From Bacteroidota bacterium (GTDB lineage: Bacteria; Bacteroidota; Bacteroidia; Cytophagales; Cytophagaceae): DNA of 64,000 nucleotides. Numbering within the stretch: position 1 is the stretch's first letter; each line of letters opens with the position of its first letter. The position numbers and the translations under genes are program-made. The DNA lies in NCBI GenBank assembly GCA_023392125.1, contig JAEVZS010000030.1, positions 62,001 to 126,000 of the forward strand, written 5' to 3'. Under the pieces are notes generated by a model that saw nothing but the letters and a program-made list of their open reading frames with translations, made no database searches and had not been told where the DNA came from. Below, piece after piece: positions 24,983 to 33,324 of the stretch.

Positions 24983-25825
24983 TTAATGCTGTTTTTTATT
25001 AATTTTAAGATGATATATTACAGACTCTTGTGAGTGGGAGTCCCTGTCTTCACAAAGGAGAAAATGGACGGATTTGCTATCTTCTGAAAATAATGTGATG
25101 CCTTCAAATTTGGAAGTGTCAGAGAGCACAATCAGTTGCTCAACTTCGAATTCCGGCAGGCGCATTATACCCAGGTAAGTGCCTTTAATTTCGCCATCAT
25201 GGTAAACGGAAGGCTGAGATTCTGCAATGGCGGTGAAGTAAATAGTATCACGCACTCTGACAGCATCGCTGAACCCTGCAGGAGTATCGTTAAGAGCAGG
25301 CAGAGGTACAGGAATAAAAACTGTATCCAGGCCAGGGGTAAGGCGAAAAATACCATTGAAGCCTATAGGACCGTTTCCCCTGTTGAATAGTAGTAATTGA
25401 TTCTTATAGCGCATAGCCCCCTCAATATTGAAATTATCAGTGCCAATCTGATATTTTTTCTGCAAATGCTGATACAGCGGGAGCATATCCAGCTTTTTTA
25501 TACGATGTTTTTTTGCATGAACGGGGATTGAAAACTGCTGATTTCGGGCGTATCCGGTATCAGATCCGGAACCAAGAATGACGAGCCGGTTTTCATCAGG
25601 AAAAATCGCTTCAAAATCACTTTTTGTTTCTTTGGAAAGCTGTTCATGCGGCGGAGCGGAGTCTGTAAGCAGTGTTTTATACAGTCGCTGGCTGGTAATC
25701 GAATACTGGTACAGATAATTGCTGGTATCAGAGATCAGATAAAGCCGGTCGTTTTTAAAGACCAATCCTGAAGCAGCTCCAATGCCTGCTATCGTAAATG
25801 CCACTTCCAATAAAAAATCCTTCAT
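24983..25825 (-). CDS. Beta-propeller-like protein, DUF6929-like
   Basis: A 280-residue protein without a clear signal peptide. Repeated blade-like units of the type GLVFKNDRLYLISDTSNYLYQ, NRLVILGSGSD, NQLLLFNRGNGPIGFNGIF and VHFLLCEDRDS suggest a beta-propeller. SDFEAIFPDENR and FNIEGAMRYKNQ (Glu in FEAIF, NIEGA and FEGI) recall the repeating acidic motif of phytase-like and DUF6929 proteins, which I believe is the closest family, though I cannot verify it. It stands alone, 157 bases downstream (in its reading direction) of nothing related; the tail-collar operon begins 175 bases further on. Function unknown. Confidence 0.55.
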   Translation of the reverse strand: MKDFLLEVAFTIAGIGAASGLVFKNDRLYLISDTSNYLYQYSITSQRLYKTLLTDSAPPHEQLSKETKSDFEAIFPDENRLVILGSGSDTGYARNQQFSIPVHAKKHRIKKLDMLPLYQHLQKKYQIGTDNFNIEGAMRYKNQLLLFNRGNGPIGFNGIFRLTPGLDTVFIPVPLPALNDTPAGFSDAVRVRDTIYFTAIAESQPSVYHDGEIKGTYLGIMRLPEFEVEQLIVLSDTSKFEGITLFSEDSKSVHFLLCEDRDSHSQESVIYHLKINKKQH

Positions 25826-25911
25826 ATTCCGGTGTTATTCTACTGACAATTTGAGGCAGGTTTTGTGCCGGCAGACGGTGGCTGTGTAGTGGTTTAATCT
25901 ATGGCAGGCAG

Positions 25912-25936
25912 GAGCAGAGCTGTGTGTACTCTGCTC
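25912..25936. terminator. Possible hairpin after the nitroreductase gene
   Basis: An 8-bp stem (GAGCAGAG with CTCTGCTC) and a nine-base loop lie 16 bases after the stop of the nitroreductase gene on the minus strand. There is no T-run on that strand, so terminator function is uncertain. Confidence 0.3.
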
Positions 25937-25951
25937 TTTGGCCGGATCAGA

Positions 25952-26584
25952 TTATTTAAGCTCAATAAAAAAGTCGCTTTTCGGAGCACGTACTTTTTTC
26001 ATAGGAGCGAGCCAGTCGTTTGCAGCATCCCTGTACCCCAAGGCCAGTATGGTAACACTTTTCAGGCCTTGTTGTTTTAGTCCCAGAAGCTCATCCAGAG
26101 CAGCATTGCTAAAGCCTTCCATCGGGGTGGCATCTACCTGCAACTGGGCAGCTGTGTATAGGGCAAAGCCAAGAGCGATGTAGGTTTGGCGTGCTGCATG
26201 CTCAAAGTTTTGCTCGGCCGTAAGATTTGTATAGGATTGAATGAGCATGTTTCTGTAATCATCGGTTGCGCTCGGGGGAAGATTGCGTTCTGTATTGTTA
26301 CGCTCAAACACTTTGTTGATTCGCTCTACCGTATAATTATCCCAGGCTGCGAAAACCAGTACATGTGAGCACTGAGTGATTTGTTGCTGATTGAATGCTA
26401 TGGGACGTATTTTTTCTTTCAGTGCAGGATTGTTGATAACCAATACGTTGAATGGTTGTAGTCCCGAACTGCTGGGAGCAAGATGTATGGTTTCAAGTAT
26501 TGTGTCAATTTTGTCCTGGGAAACAGATTGTCCGTTATAGCTTTTAGTGGCATAGCGCCAGTTAAGAGATTCTGTTATTGACAT
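25952..26584 (-). CDS. NAD(P)H-dependent nitroreductase family oxidoreductase
   Basis: An FMN enzyme of the NfsB/FRase type, 210 residues. SLNWRYATKSYNGQSVSQ is the FMN-phosphate arm, LAPSSSGLQPFNVLVI the conserved flavin and dimer segment, and GLKSVTILALGYRDA the C-terminal FMN-contacting strand. Such enzymes reduce quinones, nitroaromatics or enals with two electrons. It lies 56 bases after the LLM-class monooxygenase gene on the same strand, and the pair diverges from an HxlR-type regulator. HxlR proteins often control redox and electrophile-response enzymes, so a role in reactive-carbonyl or quinone stress is inferred. Confidence 0.88.
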   Translation of the reverse strand: MSITESLNWRYATKSYNGQSVSQDKIDTILETIHLAPSSSGLQPFNVLVINNPALKEKIRPIAFNQQQITQCSHVLVFAAWDNYTVERINKVFERNNTERNLPPSATDDYRNMLIQSYTNLTAEQNFEHAARQTYIALGFALYTAAQLQVDATPMEGFSNAALDELLGLKQQGLKSVTILALGYRDAANDWLAPMKKVRAPKSDFFIELK

Positions 26585-26640
26585 AATGCGATATATTATA
26601 TTGTTGAAAATTGTAAATACGGTGTTATAGCTGGCGGATT

Positions 26641-27648
26641 TTAGTTGCTTTTACCTGCTGAGTCTAATGCTCTTTTTAGTATTGAGAAAGATTTGAGACG
26701 CGCTTCCGGATCATAAATATAACCGGTCACCATCAGTTCGTCTGTTTGAGTATCAGAGATAAATCCGGCGAGCTCATGGCGGAGTTTTTCAGGTCCGCCC
26801 ATGAAAGTGCCAGCTAGCATATTATTGACAGCGTGCTGTACGTCCTGATATTGATAGAGTTCGGAGAGTTTGCCCGGAGGGCGCAACGGCTGAGGCTTGC
26901 CTGTAACCACACCCAGAAACATATTGATCAGGGATGTTGTCAGATGATTTGCTTCATCATCACTATCTGCTGCAATTACATTGACAGCAACCATAAGATA
27001 GGGTTTAGTTAATTGTTTTGAAGGTTTGAAATGTTGCCGGTAAATATTGATAGCGGCAAACAGCTGTGCCGGGGCAAAATGTGCGGCAAATGCGTATGGC
27101 AGACCCATTTCCGCAGCCAGATAGGCACTGTCGGTGCTCGAGCCCAGTATCCATAACGGAACAGAAAGGCCTTCGCCCGGGAAAGCCCGTACTTTGGCAT
27201 CATTATCTTCATTGCAGAAATAAGCCTGCAATGATTTTACATCGGAAGGAAAGCTGTGTGCCGTAGTTGTATTATGACGGCGAAGTGCCATGGCAGTCGT
27301 CTGGTCGGTTCCGGGAGCCCGCCCCAGACCAAGGTCGATCCGGCCTGGATAAAGGGTTTCCAGCGTTCCGAATTGCTCGGCAATTACCAGAGGTGAATGA
27401 TTGGGAAGCATTATACCACCTGAACCTACACGTATACGCTTGGTTTTTCCGGCTACATGACCGATTAGTACAGCCGTGGCCGAACTTGATATATAGGGCA
27501 TATTATGATGTTCGGCAAGCCATAGTCTGGAATAGCCTTCCTGTTCCGTATGCCGGGCAACACGTACAGTCTCTTCTATGGCCTGCTGCGCATTGCCGCC
27601 TTCCCGGATTATAGCAAGCTCAAGAACTGAAAGAGGTATATGTTTCAT
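26641..27648 (-). CDS. LLM class flavin-dependent oxidoreductase
   Basis: A luciferase-like monooxygenase of 335 residues. It opens with IPLSVLELAIIREGGNAQQA and continues with YSRLWLAEHHNMPYISSSA, RIRVGSGGIMLPNHSPLV and FGTLETLYPGRIDLGLGRA, which are hallmarks of the YhbW/MsnO8-like subgroup. It uses reduced FMN and oxygen; the substrate is unknown. The downstream nitroreductase could supply reduced flavin or share a detoxifying role. The gene starts 152 bases from the divergent hxlR-like gene. A minus-strand -7 element TAAGTTTG (27738-27731) lies 83 bases upstream. Confidence 0.9.
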   Translation of the reverse strand: MKHIPLSVLELAIIREGGNAQQAIEETVRVARHTEQEGYSRLWLAEHHNMPYISSSATAVLIGHVAGKTKRIRVGSGGIMLPNHSPLVIAEQFGTLETLYPGRIDLGLGRAPGTDQTTAMALRRHNTTTAHSFPSDVKSLQAYFCNEDNDAKVRAFPGEGLSVPLWILGSSTDSAYLAAEMGLPYAFAAHFAPAQLFAAINIYRQHFKPSKQLTKPYLMVAVNVIAADSDDEANHLTTSLINMFLGVVTGKPQPLRPPGKLSELYQYQDVQHAVNNMLAGTFMGGPEKLRHELAGFISDTQTDELMVTGYIYDPEARLKSFSILKRALDSAGKSN

Positions 27649-27716
27649 CGCATTTGGTTATACATGAGGATATCATGTTTAGATAATAAGTTGAAAATTA
27701 TATTGTTGTTTGCTTA

Positions 27717-27748
27717 TTGAAAGTTTCTACAAACTTATCTAAATTTAC
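27717..27748 (+). promoter_or_regulatory. Promoter pair between the hxlR-like and LLM genes
   Basis: On the plus strand a TTG (27717-27719), a 21-base spacer and TAAATTTA (27741-27748, one mismatch to TAnnTTTG) point to the regulator gene. On the minus strand TAAGTTTG (complement of 27731-27738) is an exact -7 match pointing to the LLM gene. The two promoters therefore overlap. Confidence 0.5.
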
Positions 27749-27760
27749 GGAATAAAATAT

Positions 27761-27786
27761 AGTACTGGTTATTTGTATAGTACTAT
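27761..27786. promoter_or_regulatory. Inverted-repeat operator candidate for the HxlR regulator
   Basis: TAGTACT (27761-27767) and AGTACTA (27780-27786) form an inverted repeat of seven bases with a 12-base spacer. It lies just upstream of the regulator start and beside the overlapping divergent promoters. Dimeric HxlR/YodB regulators bind such spaced dyads containing TACT/AGTA, so autoregulation and control of the flavoenzyme pair are likely. Confidence 0.55.
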
Positions 27787-27800
27787 CTAAAAGGAAAGCT

Positions 27801-28178
27801 ATGTGTTCGTCCCTATCTCAAAATCCCGATCAGGAAAAGGAATGTGAAGCGTTGATTCGTCCTGTGATGGATGCCCTGGATGTTCTGAGCGGTCGCTGGA
27901 AGTTGCCTATTATCACTTCACTTTATCTTGGTCCCAAACGCTACAGGGAAATACTCGGAGAGGTCAGGGGTATTACCGATAAGATGCTTTCCAAAGAACT
28001 GAAAGAGCTTGAAATGAATAAGCTGATTGTTCGCAGGGTGATTAGCTCATTTCCGCCGGCAGTAGAGTATTCGATGACAGAGCATGGACGCTCCCTTGAT
28101 AAGCTTATAATGGAATTGTGGCGTTGGGGGAAAAAACACCGGGAAGAAATTATCGGAGAGGATACCCGGATAATTTGA
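27801..28178 (+). CDS. HxlR family winged-helix transcriptional regulator
   Basis: A 125-residue protein with the HxlR fold: VLSGRWKLPIITSLYLGPKRY (helix 1-2), LGEVRGITDKMLSKELKELE (recognition helix) and PAVEYSMTEHGRSLDKLI (wing and dimer helix). A Cys near the N-terminus (Cys2) and another, Cys15 (KECEALIRPV), could sense electrophiles, as Cys6 does in Bacillus YodB; this is inference. It diverges from an LLM monooxygenase and nitroreductase pair. It ends before a long inverted repeat at 28198-28257. Confidence 0.9.
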   Translation: MCSSLSQNPDQEKECEALIRPVMDALDVLSGRWKLPIITSLYLGPKRYREILGEVRGITDKMLSKELKELEMNKLIVRRVISSFPPAVEYSMTEHGRSLDKLIMELWRWGKKHREEIIGEDTRII

Positions 28179-28190
28179 ACGATGGATTTT

Positions 28191-28257
28191 AATAAAAAAG
28201 CTGTCTGAACAATGTCGGGCTTTTTAATAAATTCCTGAACATTGTTTCAGACAGCTT
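28191..28257. terminator. Long inverted-repeat terminator between convergent genes
   Basis: An arm of 17 bases (AGCTGTCTGAACAATGT, 28199-28215) pairs with 28239-28256 with one bulged base. A T-run follows on the minus strand (complement of 28191-28199), so it terminates the 971-residue protein gene and probably the hxlR-like gene too. Confidence 0.75.
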
Positions 28258-28284
28258 CGGGCTGTTAGAGTGTTTTTAGTATAT

Positions 28285-31200
28285 TTACCTTACCACCATT
28301 AGCTTATAAGTTTTGACAGCGTTATTACTTCGTACATGACAGAAGTATACACCTGCCGGTATCTGAGCGGCATCCCACTGCAATTCCATGTTTTGCCCCG
28401 GGCCATCGTAAAGCTTGCTTATCGACAGGCCACTTGCGTTGAAAATTTCCACAGAAGTATGTTCGTTTACTGCGGCTTCTATCCGTATGGCAAAGCGGTC
28501 GGCCGATGGATTTGGTACAATGGCGACCTGCACACCGGCTTCGTAATAATCAGTGGCCATTCTGGCATTTCGTGATGCTCTTACTCTGAACGGAACATAG
28601 ATGCCGTTGAGATAGGTGCCTGTTCCGTTGGAACCAGAGTATGCCTTGGCTTCAATATAGTTGTCTCCGACCGGGAATGTTCCGCCATTGAAATTACCAC
28701 CATTGTCTCCAAAAACAGAGTACGGGGCTACGTTTTCTGCGCGGTTGGTATTATTAAGACTAAACGTAACGCTCCCGATCGCGGAGGTATTGGTTTCCAC
28801 ACGTACATTGAGCTGTGCCGGCAGCTCGTCAAGATAGAGGGTTGCATAAGCGGTAAGATCAAAAAGGTCCTCATCGGTGTCAGCTCTTACCAGCACAAAC
28901 TTGCTCAGAGCGCCCGGAGTGCTTCGGGTGACGTGCAGACGTATAAAGCTTTCTCTGTAGGCAGTATCATTGAGATAGGGGAATGCTCTCAGGTCATGAT
29001 AACCTTCTGTAAACTGTCCGGGTATATAGCTGGCACCTGTGTTGCCGAATAGGGCATAAGGAGGGGTATTTTCTGTCCGGATCATGCGGCCGTTTTCGTA
29101 GTCAAAAACAACCTTTTGTATGGTGGCCGGAACAGTTTCGGCTCGTATACTCAGGTTGGGAGGCAGGGAGGAAAGATCGATAGTTCTGTTGTTGCTTAAG
29201 TTTTGTAAATCAGTATCCGTGTCGGTGTCAACTAATATAAATTGCGTGATTTTGGCTGGGAAGTCATTAACGATTACCGTGACAGTGTCGGTTCCGTACA
29301 GACCATCATTGTCAATCGCTGTATAGGCAAATTTGTATACTCCGGGATTTCCATAATAGAATTCGACTTCTGTAGTATCCTGGTCCGGGTTATGCAGGTA
29401 GTGATCAGAATTCCATGGCCCTGTTACATAGTTCCATTGTCTTTGAGTAATATATCCGTCCGGGTCGGTAGCTGATCCATACAAAAATGTACTGTCTGTC
29501 GGAAAGGTAATCTCTCTGTCTGGTCCTGCGCTTACTATTGGGGGGACTTTGGGAGCAGGTGTTATGATGGTAAAGTTGACAACCGTAGAAGGGCCTGCCA
29601 CTCCATTGCCGCCAGCCAGAGAGTAGGGGATAGCGGTAAAGGTATAATTGCCGGGATTGGCATTGGTCCATGGTTGATAGTCCCCGTTATTGTCACCCGG
29701 GAAGCTGAAAGGTGCGGAGCTTTCCGTACGGGCCAGATGGGGACCGTTCCAGAACTGCACACTTCCCGGCGAACCTGTAGGGTTGAATCGCAGAGCAATA
29801 TTTAGTCCAGCCGGTTTTACAATCGTATCACCGCTTTTGAGCCATTGTATATCCTGATCAGTATCAGCATTCACCACGGTAAAGTACGGGCTTCCGTCTG
29901 CCGGCCTGTTTGGATCATAGATCCAGAGGTTTTTATCTCCGGAATTGGATTCCAGAGTAAAGAAGAGTTTACCACCTGCTTCTGTCAGATTGGCTGCATG
30001 ACCATAGTAGCTGGTATTGCCAAAGAGTTTCCTTACCGATGAAGTATTCTGAGAGAAAAGCCCGCTCTGGTACAATTCAAACTCCTCGTTGTAGGAGGCG
30101 GGGCTTGCGGATGCATGGTTGATATAAAACAGGAGGTCTCCGACTTTTGTAAACTCGGCATTGTATCCGTGATACATGTCTGCTATGGGATAGGTGCTTG
30201 CGTTGGTTCCGTCAGACCGATATACCTTTTTACCGGTATTGAAGGCCATGGTATTGTTGATGACAACTGGTGTCAGAAATTCCTGCGATGAGCTCCATGC
30301 AAAATCGAGCATCGAGCGTATGCTGGTTACCTTATTGGTGGCAGGATCATATTCCCAGAGCTCGTAACCCAAATCGAACATTGGTCTTACAAAAAGAATA
30401 AGCTTATCTCCTAATGGAGCAATGAGATCAATGGTGGTGAAATCCATACTAAAGCCTCTGTCAGAGGATGTCCATATTTTGGTAATACCCTCTGGGGTAA
30501 TAAGAGAAAAATCATCCGCTATTTCGCCTAAATCCTGTACTTGTGCCATGTACATTTGATTGATGAATGGCTGAAATTGTCTTACATAGCTGTAATATTG
30601 CCGAAAGATGATCTCTGTACCAATGCTGGTTCCATCGGAAACCCAGAAATGAAACTGACCATCGTTGGTATAGTAGTCGGAGCAAAAATACATATAGTTG
30701 CTTGTTGCAGAGAATAGAATAATGTCATCTTCAATGACTTTAATAAGTGTAGCCTGGTCAAGAATATCCAGTTGCCAGAGTTCGCTATCGCCATATCCGT
30801 ACTTCAGAAAAATAACCTTATCCTGAAATGTGCCCAATAGGGTTATCGGTCCTGTAACTGCTTTTGTAGTATTGACCGCTGTACCGTCACTTTTCCAGAT
30901 AGATGTATTGCCCATGCCGGACACAGTGGTAAAAAAGAAGTAGTTGCCCAGGATAACCACTGTTTTATTGTAATATGGGTAATACACTTCTTCATCAAGT
31001 TTTTTGACAAGGACGGTTGTGCCGCTTGTTCCTTCGCTTTTCCATAGCTCATCGCCGGAAAAGAAATACAATACACCGTTCACAGAGAAGTACTCTTGTG
31101 CATCGTCCGGGATATCTTTGACTAATTGGGGTTGTGCCATCAGGAGCTGGCCAAGCAAAAGCAGCATGAGCATGCTGCTTAGCAAACGTAGATTTTTCAT
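28285..31200 (-). CDS. Large T9SS-sorted protein with ELWKSxGT repeats and a PKD domain
   Basis: A secreted protein of 971 residues. A signal peptide (MKNLRLLSSMLMLLLLGQLL) precedes a propeller-like N-terminal region (about 25-430) built from units such as ELWKSEGTSGTT, SIWKSDGTAVNT, HFWVSDGTSIGT and KVYRSDGTNAST. A PKD domain follows (about 550-645: GSATDPDGYITQRQWNY), then two or three related beta domains with VDTDTDTDLQNL and VRADTDEDLFDL. The type A sorting domain ends the chain (VAIVPNPSADRFAIRI to TYKLMVVR). It is likely exported across the outer membrane and attached to the surface. The repeats suggest adhesion or glycan contact; no catalytic motif was seen. Confidence 0.85.
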   Translation of the reverse strand: MKNLRLLSSMLMLLLLGQLLMAQPQLVKDIPDDAQEYFSVNGVLYFFSGDELWKSEGTSGTTVLVKKLDEEVYYPYYNKTVVILGNYFFFTTVSGMGNTSIWKSDGTAVNTTKAVTGPITLLGTFQDKVIFLKYGYGDSELWQLDILDQATLIKVIEDDIILFSATSNYMYFCSDYYTNDGQFHFWVSDGTSIGTEIIFRQYYSYVRQFQPFINQMYMAQVQDLGEIADDFSLITPEGITKIWTSSDRGFSMDFTTIDLIAPLGDKLILFVRPMFDLGYELWEYDPATNKVTSIRSMLDFAWSSSQEFLTPVVINNTMAFNTGKKVYRSDGTNASTYPIADMYHGYNAEFTKVGDLLFYINHASASPASYNEEFELYQSGLFSQNTSSVRKLFGNTSYYGHAANLTEAGGKLFFTLESNSGDKNLWIYDPNRPADGSPYFTVVNADTDQDIQWLKSGDTIVKPAGLNIALRFNPTGSPGSVQFWNGPHLARTESSAPFSFPGDNNGDYQPWTNANPGNYTFTAIPYSLAGGNGVAGPSTVVNFTIITPAPKVPPIVSAGPDREITFPTDSTFLYGSATDPDGYITQRQWNYVTGPWNSDHYLHNPDQDTTEVEFYYGNPGVYKFAYTAIDNDGLYGTDTVTVIVNDFPAKITQFILVDTDTDTDLQNLSNNRTIDLSSLPPNLSIRAETVPATIQKVVFDYENGRMIRTENTPPYALFGNTGASYIPGQFTEGYHDLRAFPYLNDTAYRESFIRLHVTRSTPGALSKFVLVRADTDEDLFDLTAYATLYLDELPAQLNVRVETNTSAIGSVTFSLNNTNRAENVAPYSVFGDNGGNFNGGTFPVGDNYIEAKAYSGSNGTGTYLNGIYVPFRVRASRNARMATDYYEAGVQVAIVPNPSADRFAIRIEAAVNEHTSVEIFNASGLSISKLYDGPGQNMELQWDAAQIPAGVYFCHVRSNNAVKTYKLMVVR

Positions 31201-31638
31201 AGCTTTTGAAAGGTTTTAAAATGTTGATTAAAAGTTTATTATGAGGGTGATTTACGTTAAATGTTTGTAAAAGGTTTAGTTATAAAAATAAAAGTATTGA
31301 ATGGACTGCTGGATTTATATTTTGTATGGACCGTAAGCCTGCTTCTTTTTTCAAATGACTATGATCTTGTCTATACAATGGAAAGCAAACCAGGGTCGGC
31401 GATTAGATAAATATGTTGTGCAAAGTTTTCTCAATCCCTTTTTACCAATGCCCCCGGAAAGTGATTGGTGGTTTTGTTTACACTTTATTGATTGTCAATA
31501 AGACGTAACTCGTAAATTTCATCGGGATGACCTATATGGAGCACTGGATTTTCGTCCTGAGTGAAGCCGAAGGTATTCCAATGCAAAGAAAGGAAATGTG
31601 TGAAATTTCTTTATTTTTGAGTCAAAGTCTAATATCCC
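31201..31638. other. Divergent intergenic region with promoter-like sequence
   Basis: A 438-base region without a convincing gene. A plus-strand TATTTTTG (31612-31619) matches the -7 consensus 20 bases before the DUF2461 start. The segment near 31520-31575 contains ATCGGGATGAC and CGTCCTGAGTGAAGCCGAAG, phrases I associate with dispersed intergenic repeats in Bacteroidota, but only one copy is in this window. Confidence 0.35.
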
Positions 31639-32298
31639 ATGAATTCATCGGTCTTTGAATTTTTATCCGCATTGCAGCAGAACAATAATCGTGAGTGGTT
31701 TGCCGGGAATAAAGAAACGTATGAAAATGCAAAAAATCAGGCGTATGCTTTTTTTGAATCTGTTGCCAATGAGCTATCTAATATAGATGAATTCAGCAAA
31801 TTCAAAATGTATCGGATTTACCGGGATGTTCGTTTTTCTGCGGACAAATCTCCGTACAAAAACCACTTTGGGGCAATCTTTTCCCGTCTTCAGCCATATA
31901 ATCGGGGAAGTTTCTATGTGCATCTGGAGCCCGACAACACGTTTATCGGTGGTGGATTCTGGAATCCTAATAAGGAAGACTTAGAGCGCATCCGGAAAAG
32001 AATTGAAATTGAAGATGATTTAGAAGTAATTCTTAATGACTTCAAGTTAAAAGCGGATTTTGGAGGATTGTTTGGTGAATCTGTGAAAACAGCACCAAAA
32101 GGATTTGCCAAAGAACATCCGCGCATCGATTTGATTCGCTACAAGCAGTTTTTGCTGAAGAAAGATTTTAACAACGAAGCCGTTTTTTATCAGGAGTTTA
32201 AAAACGAGGTGATTGACGGTTACAAAACGATGCAACCATTCTTTTTGTATATGACGGATGTGTTGACGACAGATGCAAATGGGGAAAGTATTGTGTGA
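31639..32298 (+). CDS. DUF2461 family protein
   Basis: A cytoplasmic protein of 219 residues with the family's pattern: FEFLSALQQNNNREWFAGNK at the start, MYRIYRDVRFSADKSPYKNH in the middle, then SFYVHLEPDNTFIGGGFWNP. DUF2461 proteins are widespread and of unknown biochemical role; length and motifs are normal. It is the first gene of an accessory-looking stretch and is followed by a hairpin-rich intergenic region, so it is probably monocistronic. Confidence 0.88.
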   Translation: MNSSVFEFLSALQQNNNREWFAGNKETYENAKNQAYAFFESVANELSNIDEFSKFKMYRIYRDVRFSADKSPYKNHFGAIFSRLQPYNRGSFYVHLEPDNTFIGGGFWNPNKEDLERIRKRIEIEDDLEVILNDFKLKADFGGLFGESVKTAPKGFAKEHPRIDLIRYKQFLLKKDFNNEAVFYQEFKNEVIDGYKTMQPFFLYMTDVLTTDANGESIV

Positions 32299-32357
32299 TT
32301 TTTTTGTTGTAGTTGGTTTAGCCAATTCCTTTCTCTTACCTGGATTTTCACTCTGTT

Positions 32358-32490
32358 CTTCGGGATTTGCAGTCCTGAAGCACTATCGTAGGTTCTATGA
32401 AGCGCCTTTGTTTTTCTTGTTCTTTTATTTGCGAGAGTCATAGACGGATTGCAAATCCTATGATAGAATTTCGGAGTTACAAACTCCGAA
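32358..32490. repeat. Array of three short hairpins in an intergenic region
   Basis: Three potential stem-loops occur in a row: CTTCGGGA/TCCTGAAG (32358-32380), a flanked GGAT/ATCC stem with outer TCATA/TATGA (32438-32463), and TTCGGAGT/ACTCCGAA with a five-base loop (32470-32490). The surrounding 345-base gap (32299-32643) has no credible gene. The pattern resembles dispersed palindromic repeats of Bacteroidota genomes. Confidence 0.45.
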
Positions 32491-32643
32491 GAGTGGTTGA
32501 ATAATTGCAACCGACTTTCATTTCGCTTTGTGTTTTCAGAACTCCATTCTTAACCGAAGTCAATGGGTTTGATACCTTATTGCTTCAATTTTGTCGAAAT
32601 ATTTTGAGACATAAGAAACGATTGATAATAAATACCACCAATT

Positions 32644-33324
32644 ATGAAATCAAATCCAGCCCGTCTGTTCGGCATATTCTTTATTTTGTCATTTGCGTCA
32701 TACGCCACGGGAACAAGCCTTACGGAGATCATTCAAAATAATCAGACACTGCCAACCGACATACTTGAAAACAAAGTGCGTCTGGTCACAGGAGCAATTT
32801 TAATGGCGGTTGTGCATACCTCGTTTAATTTGGGTTTGATTGTCGTGATGTATACTATCCTCAAATCAATAAGTCAGCGGCTCTCCGTTATTTATTTGCT
32901 ATCAGGCTCTTTGGGTACGCTAATGCTTGCTTTGGGGGCTGTTTTTCTGTTATTGCCTGTTTCGATCAGTGAAACCATTGGTCAATCCGAAGGGTATTGG
33001 GATACTTTCTCCTTTTCCATATTGCTTAGCCTTTCCTCAAGTGTCAACTTCTATTCCTATCAGCTGGGGATGATTTTCTGGGGTTGTGGCGGCATGGTTT
33101 TCTGTTACCTGCTTCAAAAGTCGGAACTTGTTCCGGTTGCATTTCCAGTATGGGGCTATATCGGGTATGCAGTATTTATAGCCGGGTGCTTTTCCGAATT
33201 GTTCGGAATACCATACGGTGTAGTATTATCTCTCCCCGGTGGATTATTTGAAATTGTGCTAAGTATCTGGTTAATCGCAAAAGGATTTAGCGATACTATG
33301 ATTGATCCTAACGTCAGCCATTAG
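32644..33324 (+). CDS. DUF4386 family membrane protein
   Basis: A 226-residue integral membrane protein with six or seven hydrophobic segments. NPARLFGIFFILSFASYATG at the N-terminus and YQLGMIFWGCGGMVFCYLL and GYAVFIAGCFSELFG later are typical of the DUF4386 family, whose role is unknown. It overlaps the 3' end of the convergent Crp-like gene by 11 bases. Such a membrane protein next to a Crp-like regulator may be its target, but orientation (convergent) offers little support. Confidence 0.8.
   Translation: MKSNPARLFGIFFILSFASYATGTSLTEIIQNNQTLPTDILENKVRLVTGAILMAVVHTSFNLGLIVVMYTILKSISQRLSVIYLLSGSLGTLMLALGAVFLLLPVSISETIGQSEGYWDTFSFSILLSLSSSVNFYSYQLGMIFWGCGGMVFCYLLQKSELVPVAFPVWGYIGYAVFIAGCFSELFGIPYGVVLSLPGGLFEIVLSIWLIAKGFSDTMIDPNVSH

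Noticed and set aside
32220..32510. A 96-codon minus-strand frame
   Set aside because: It runs across the DUF2461 3' end and the hairpin array and looks like repeat-derived sequence.
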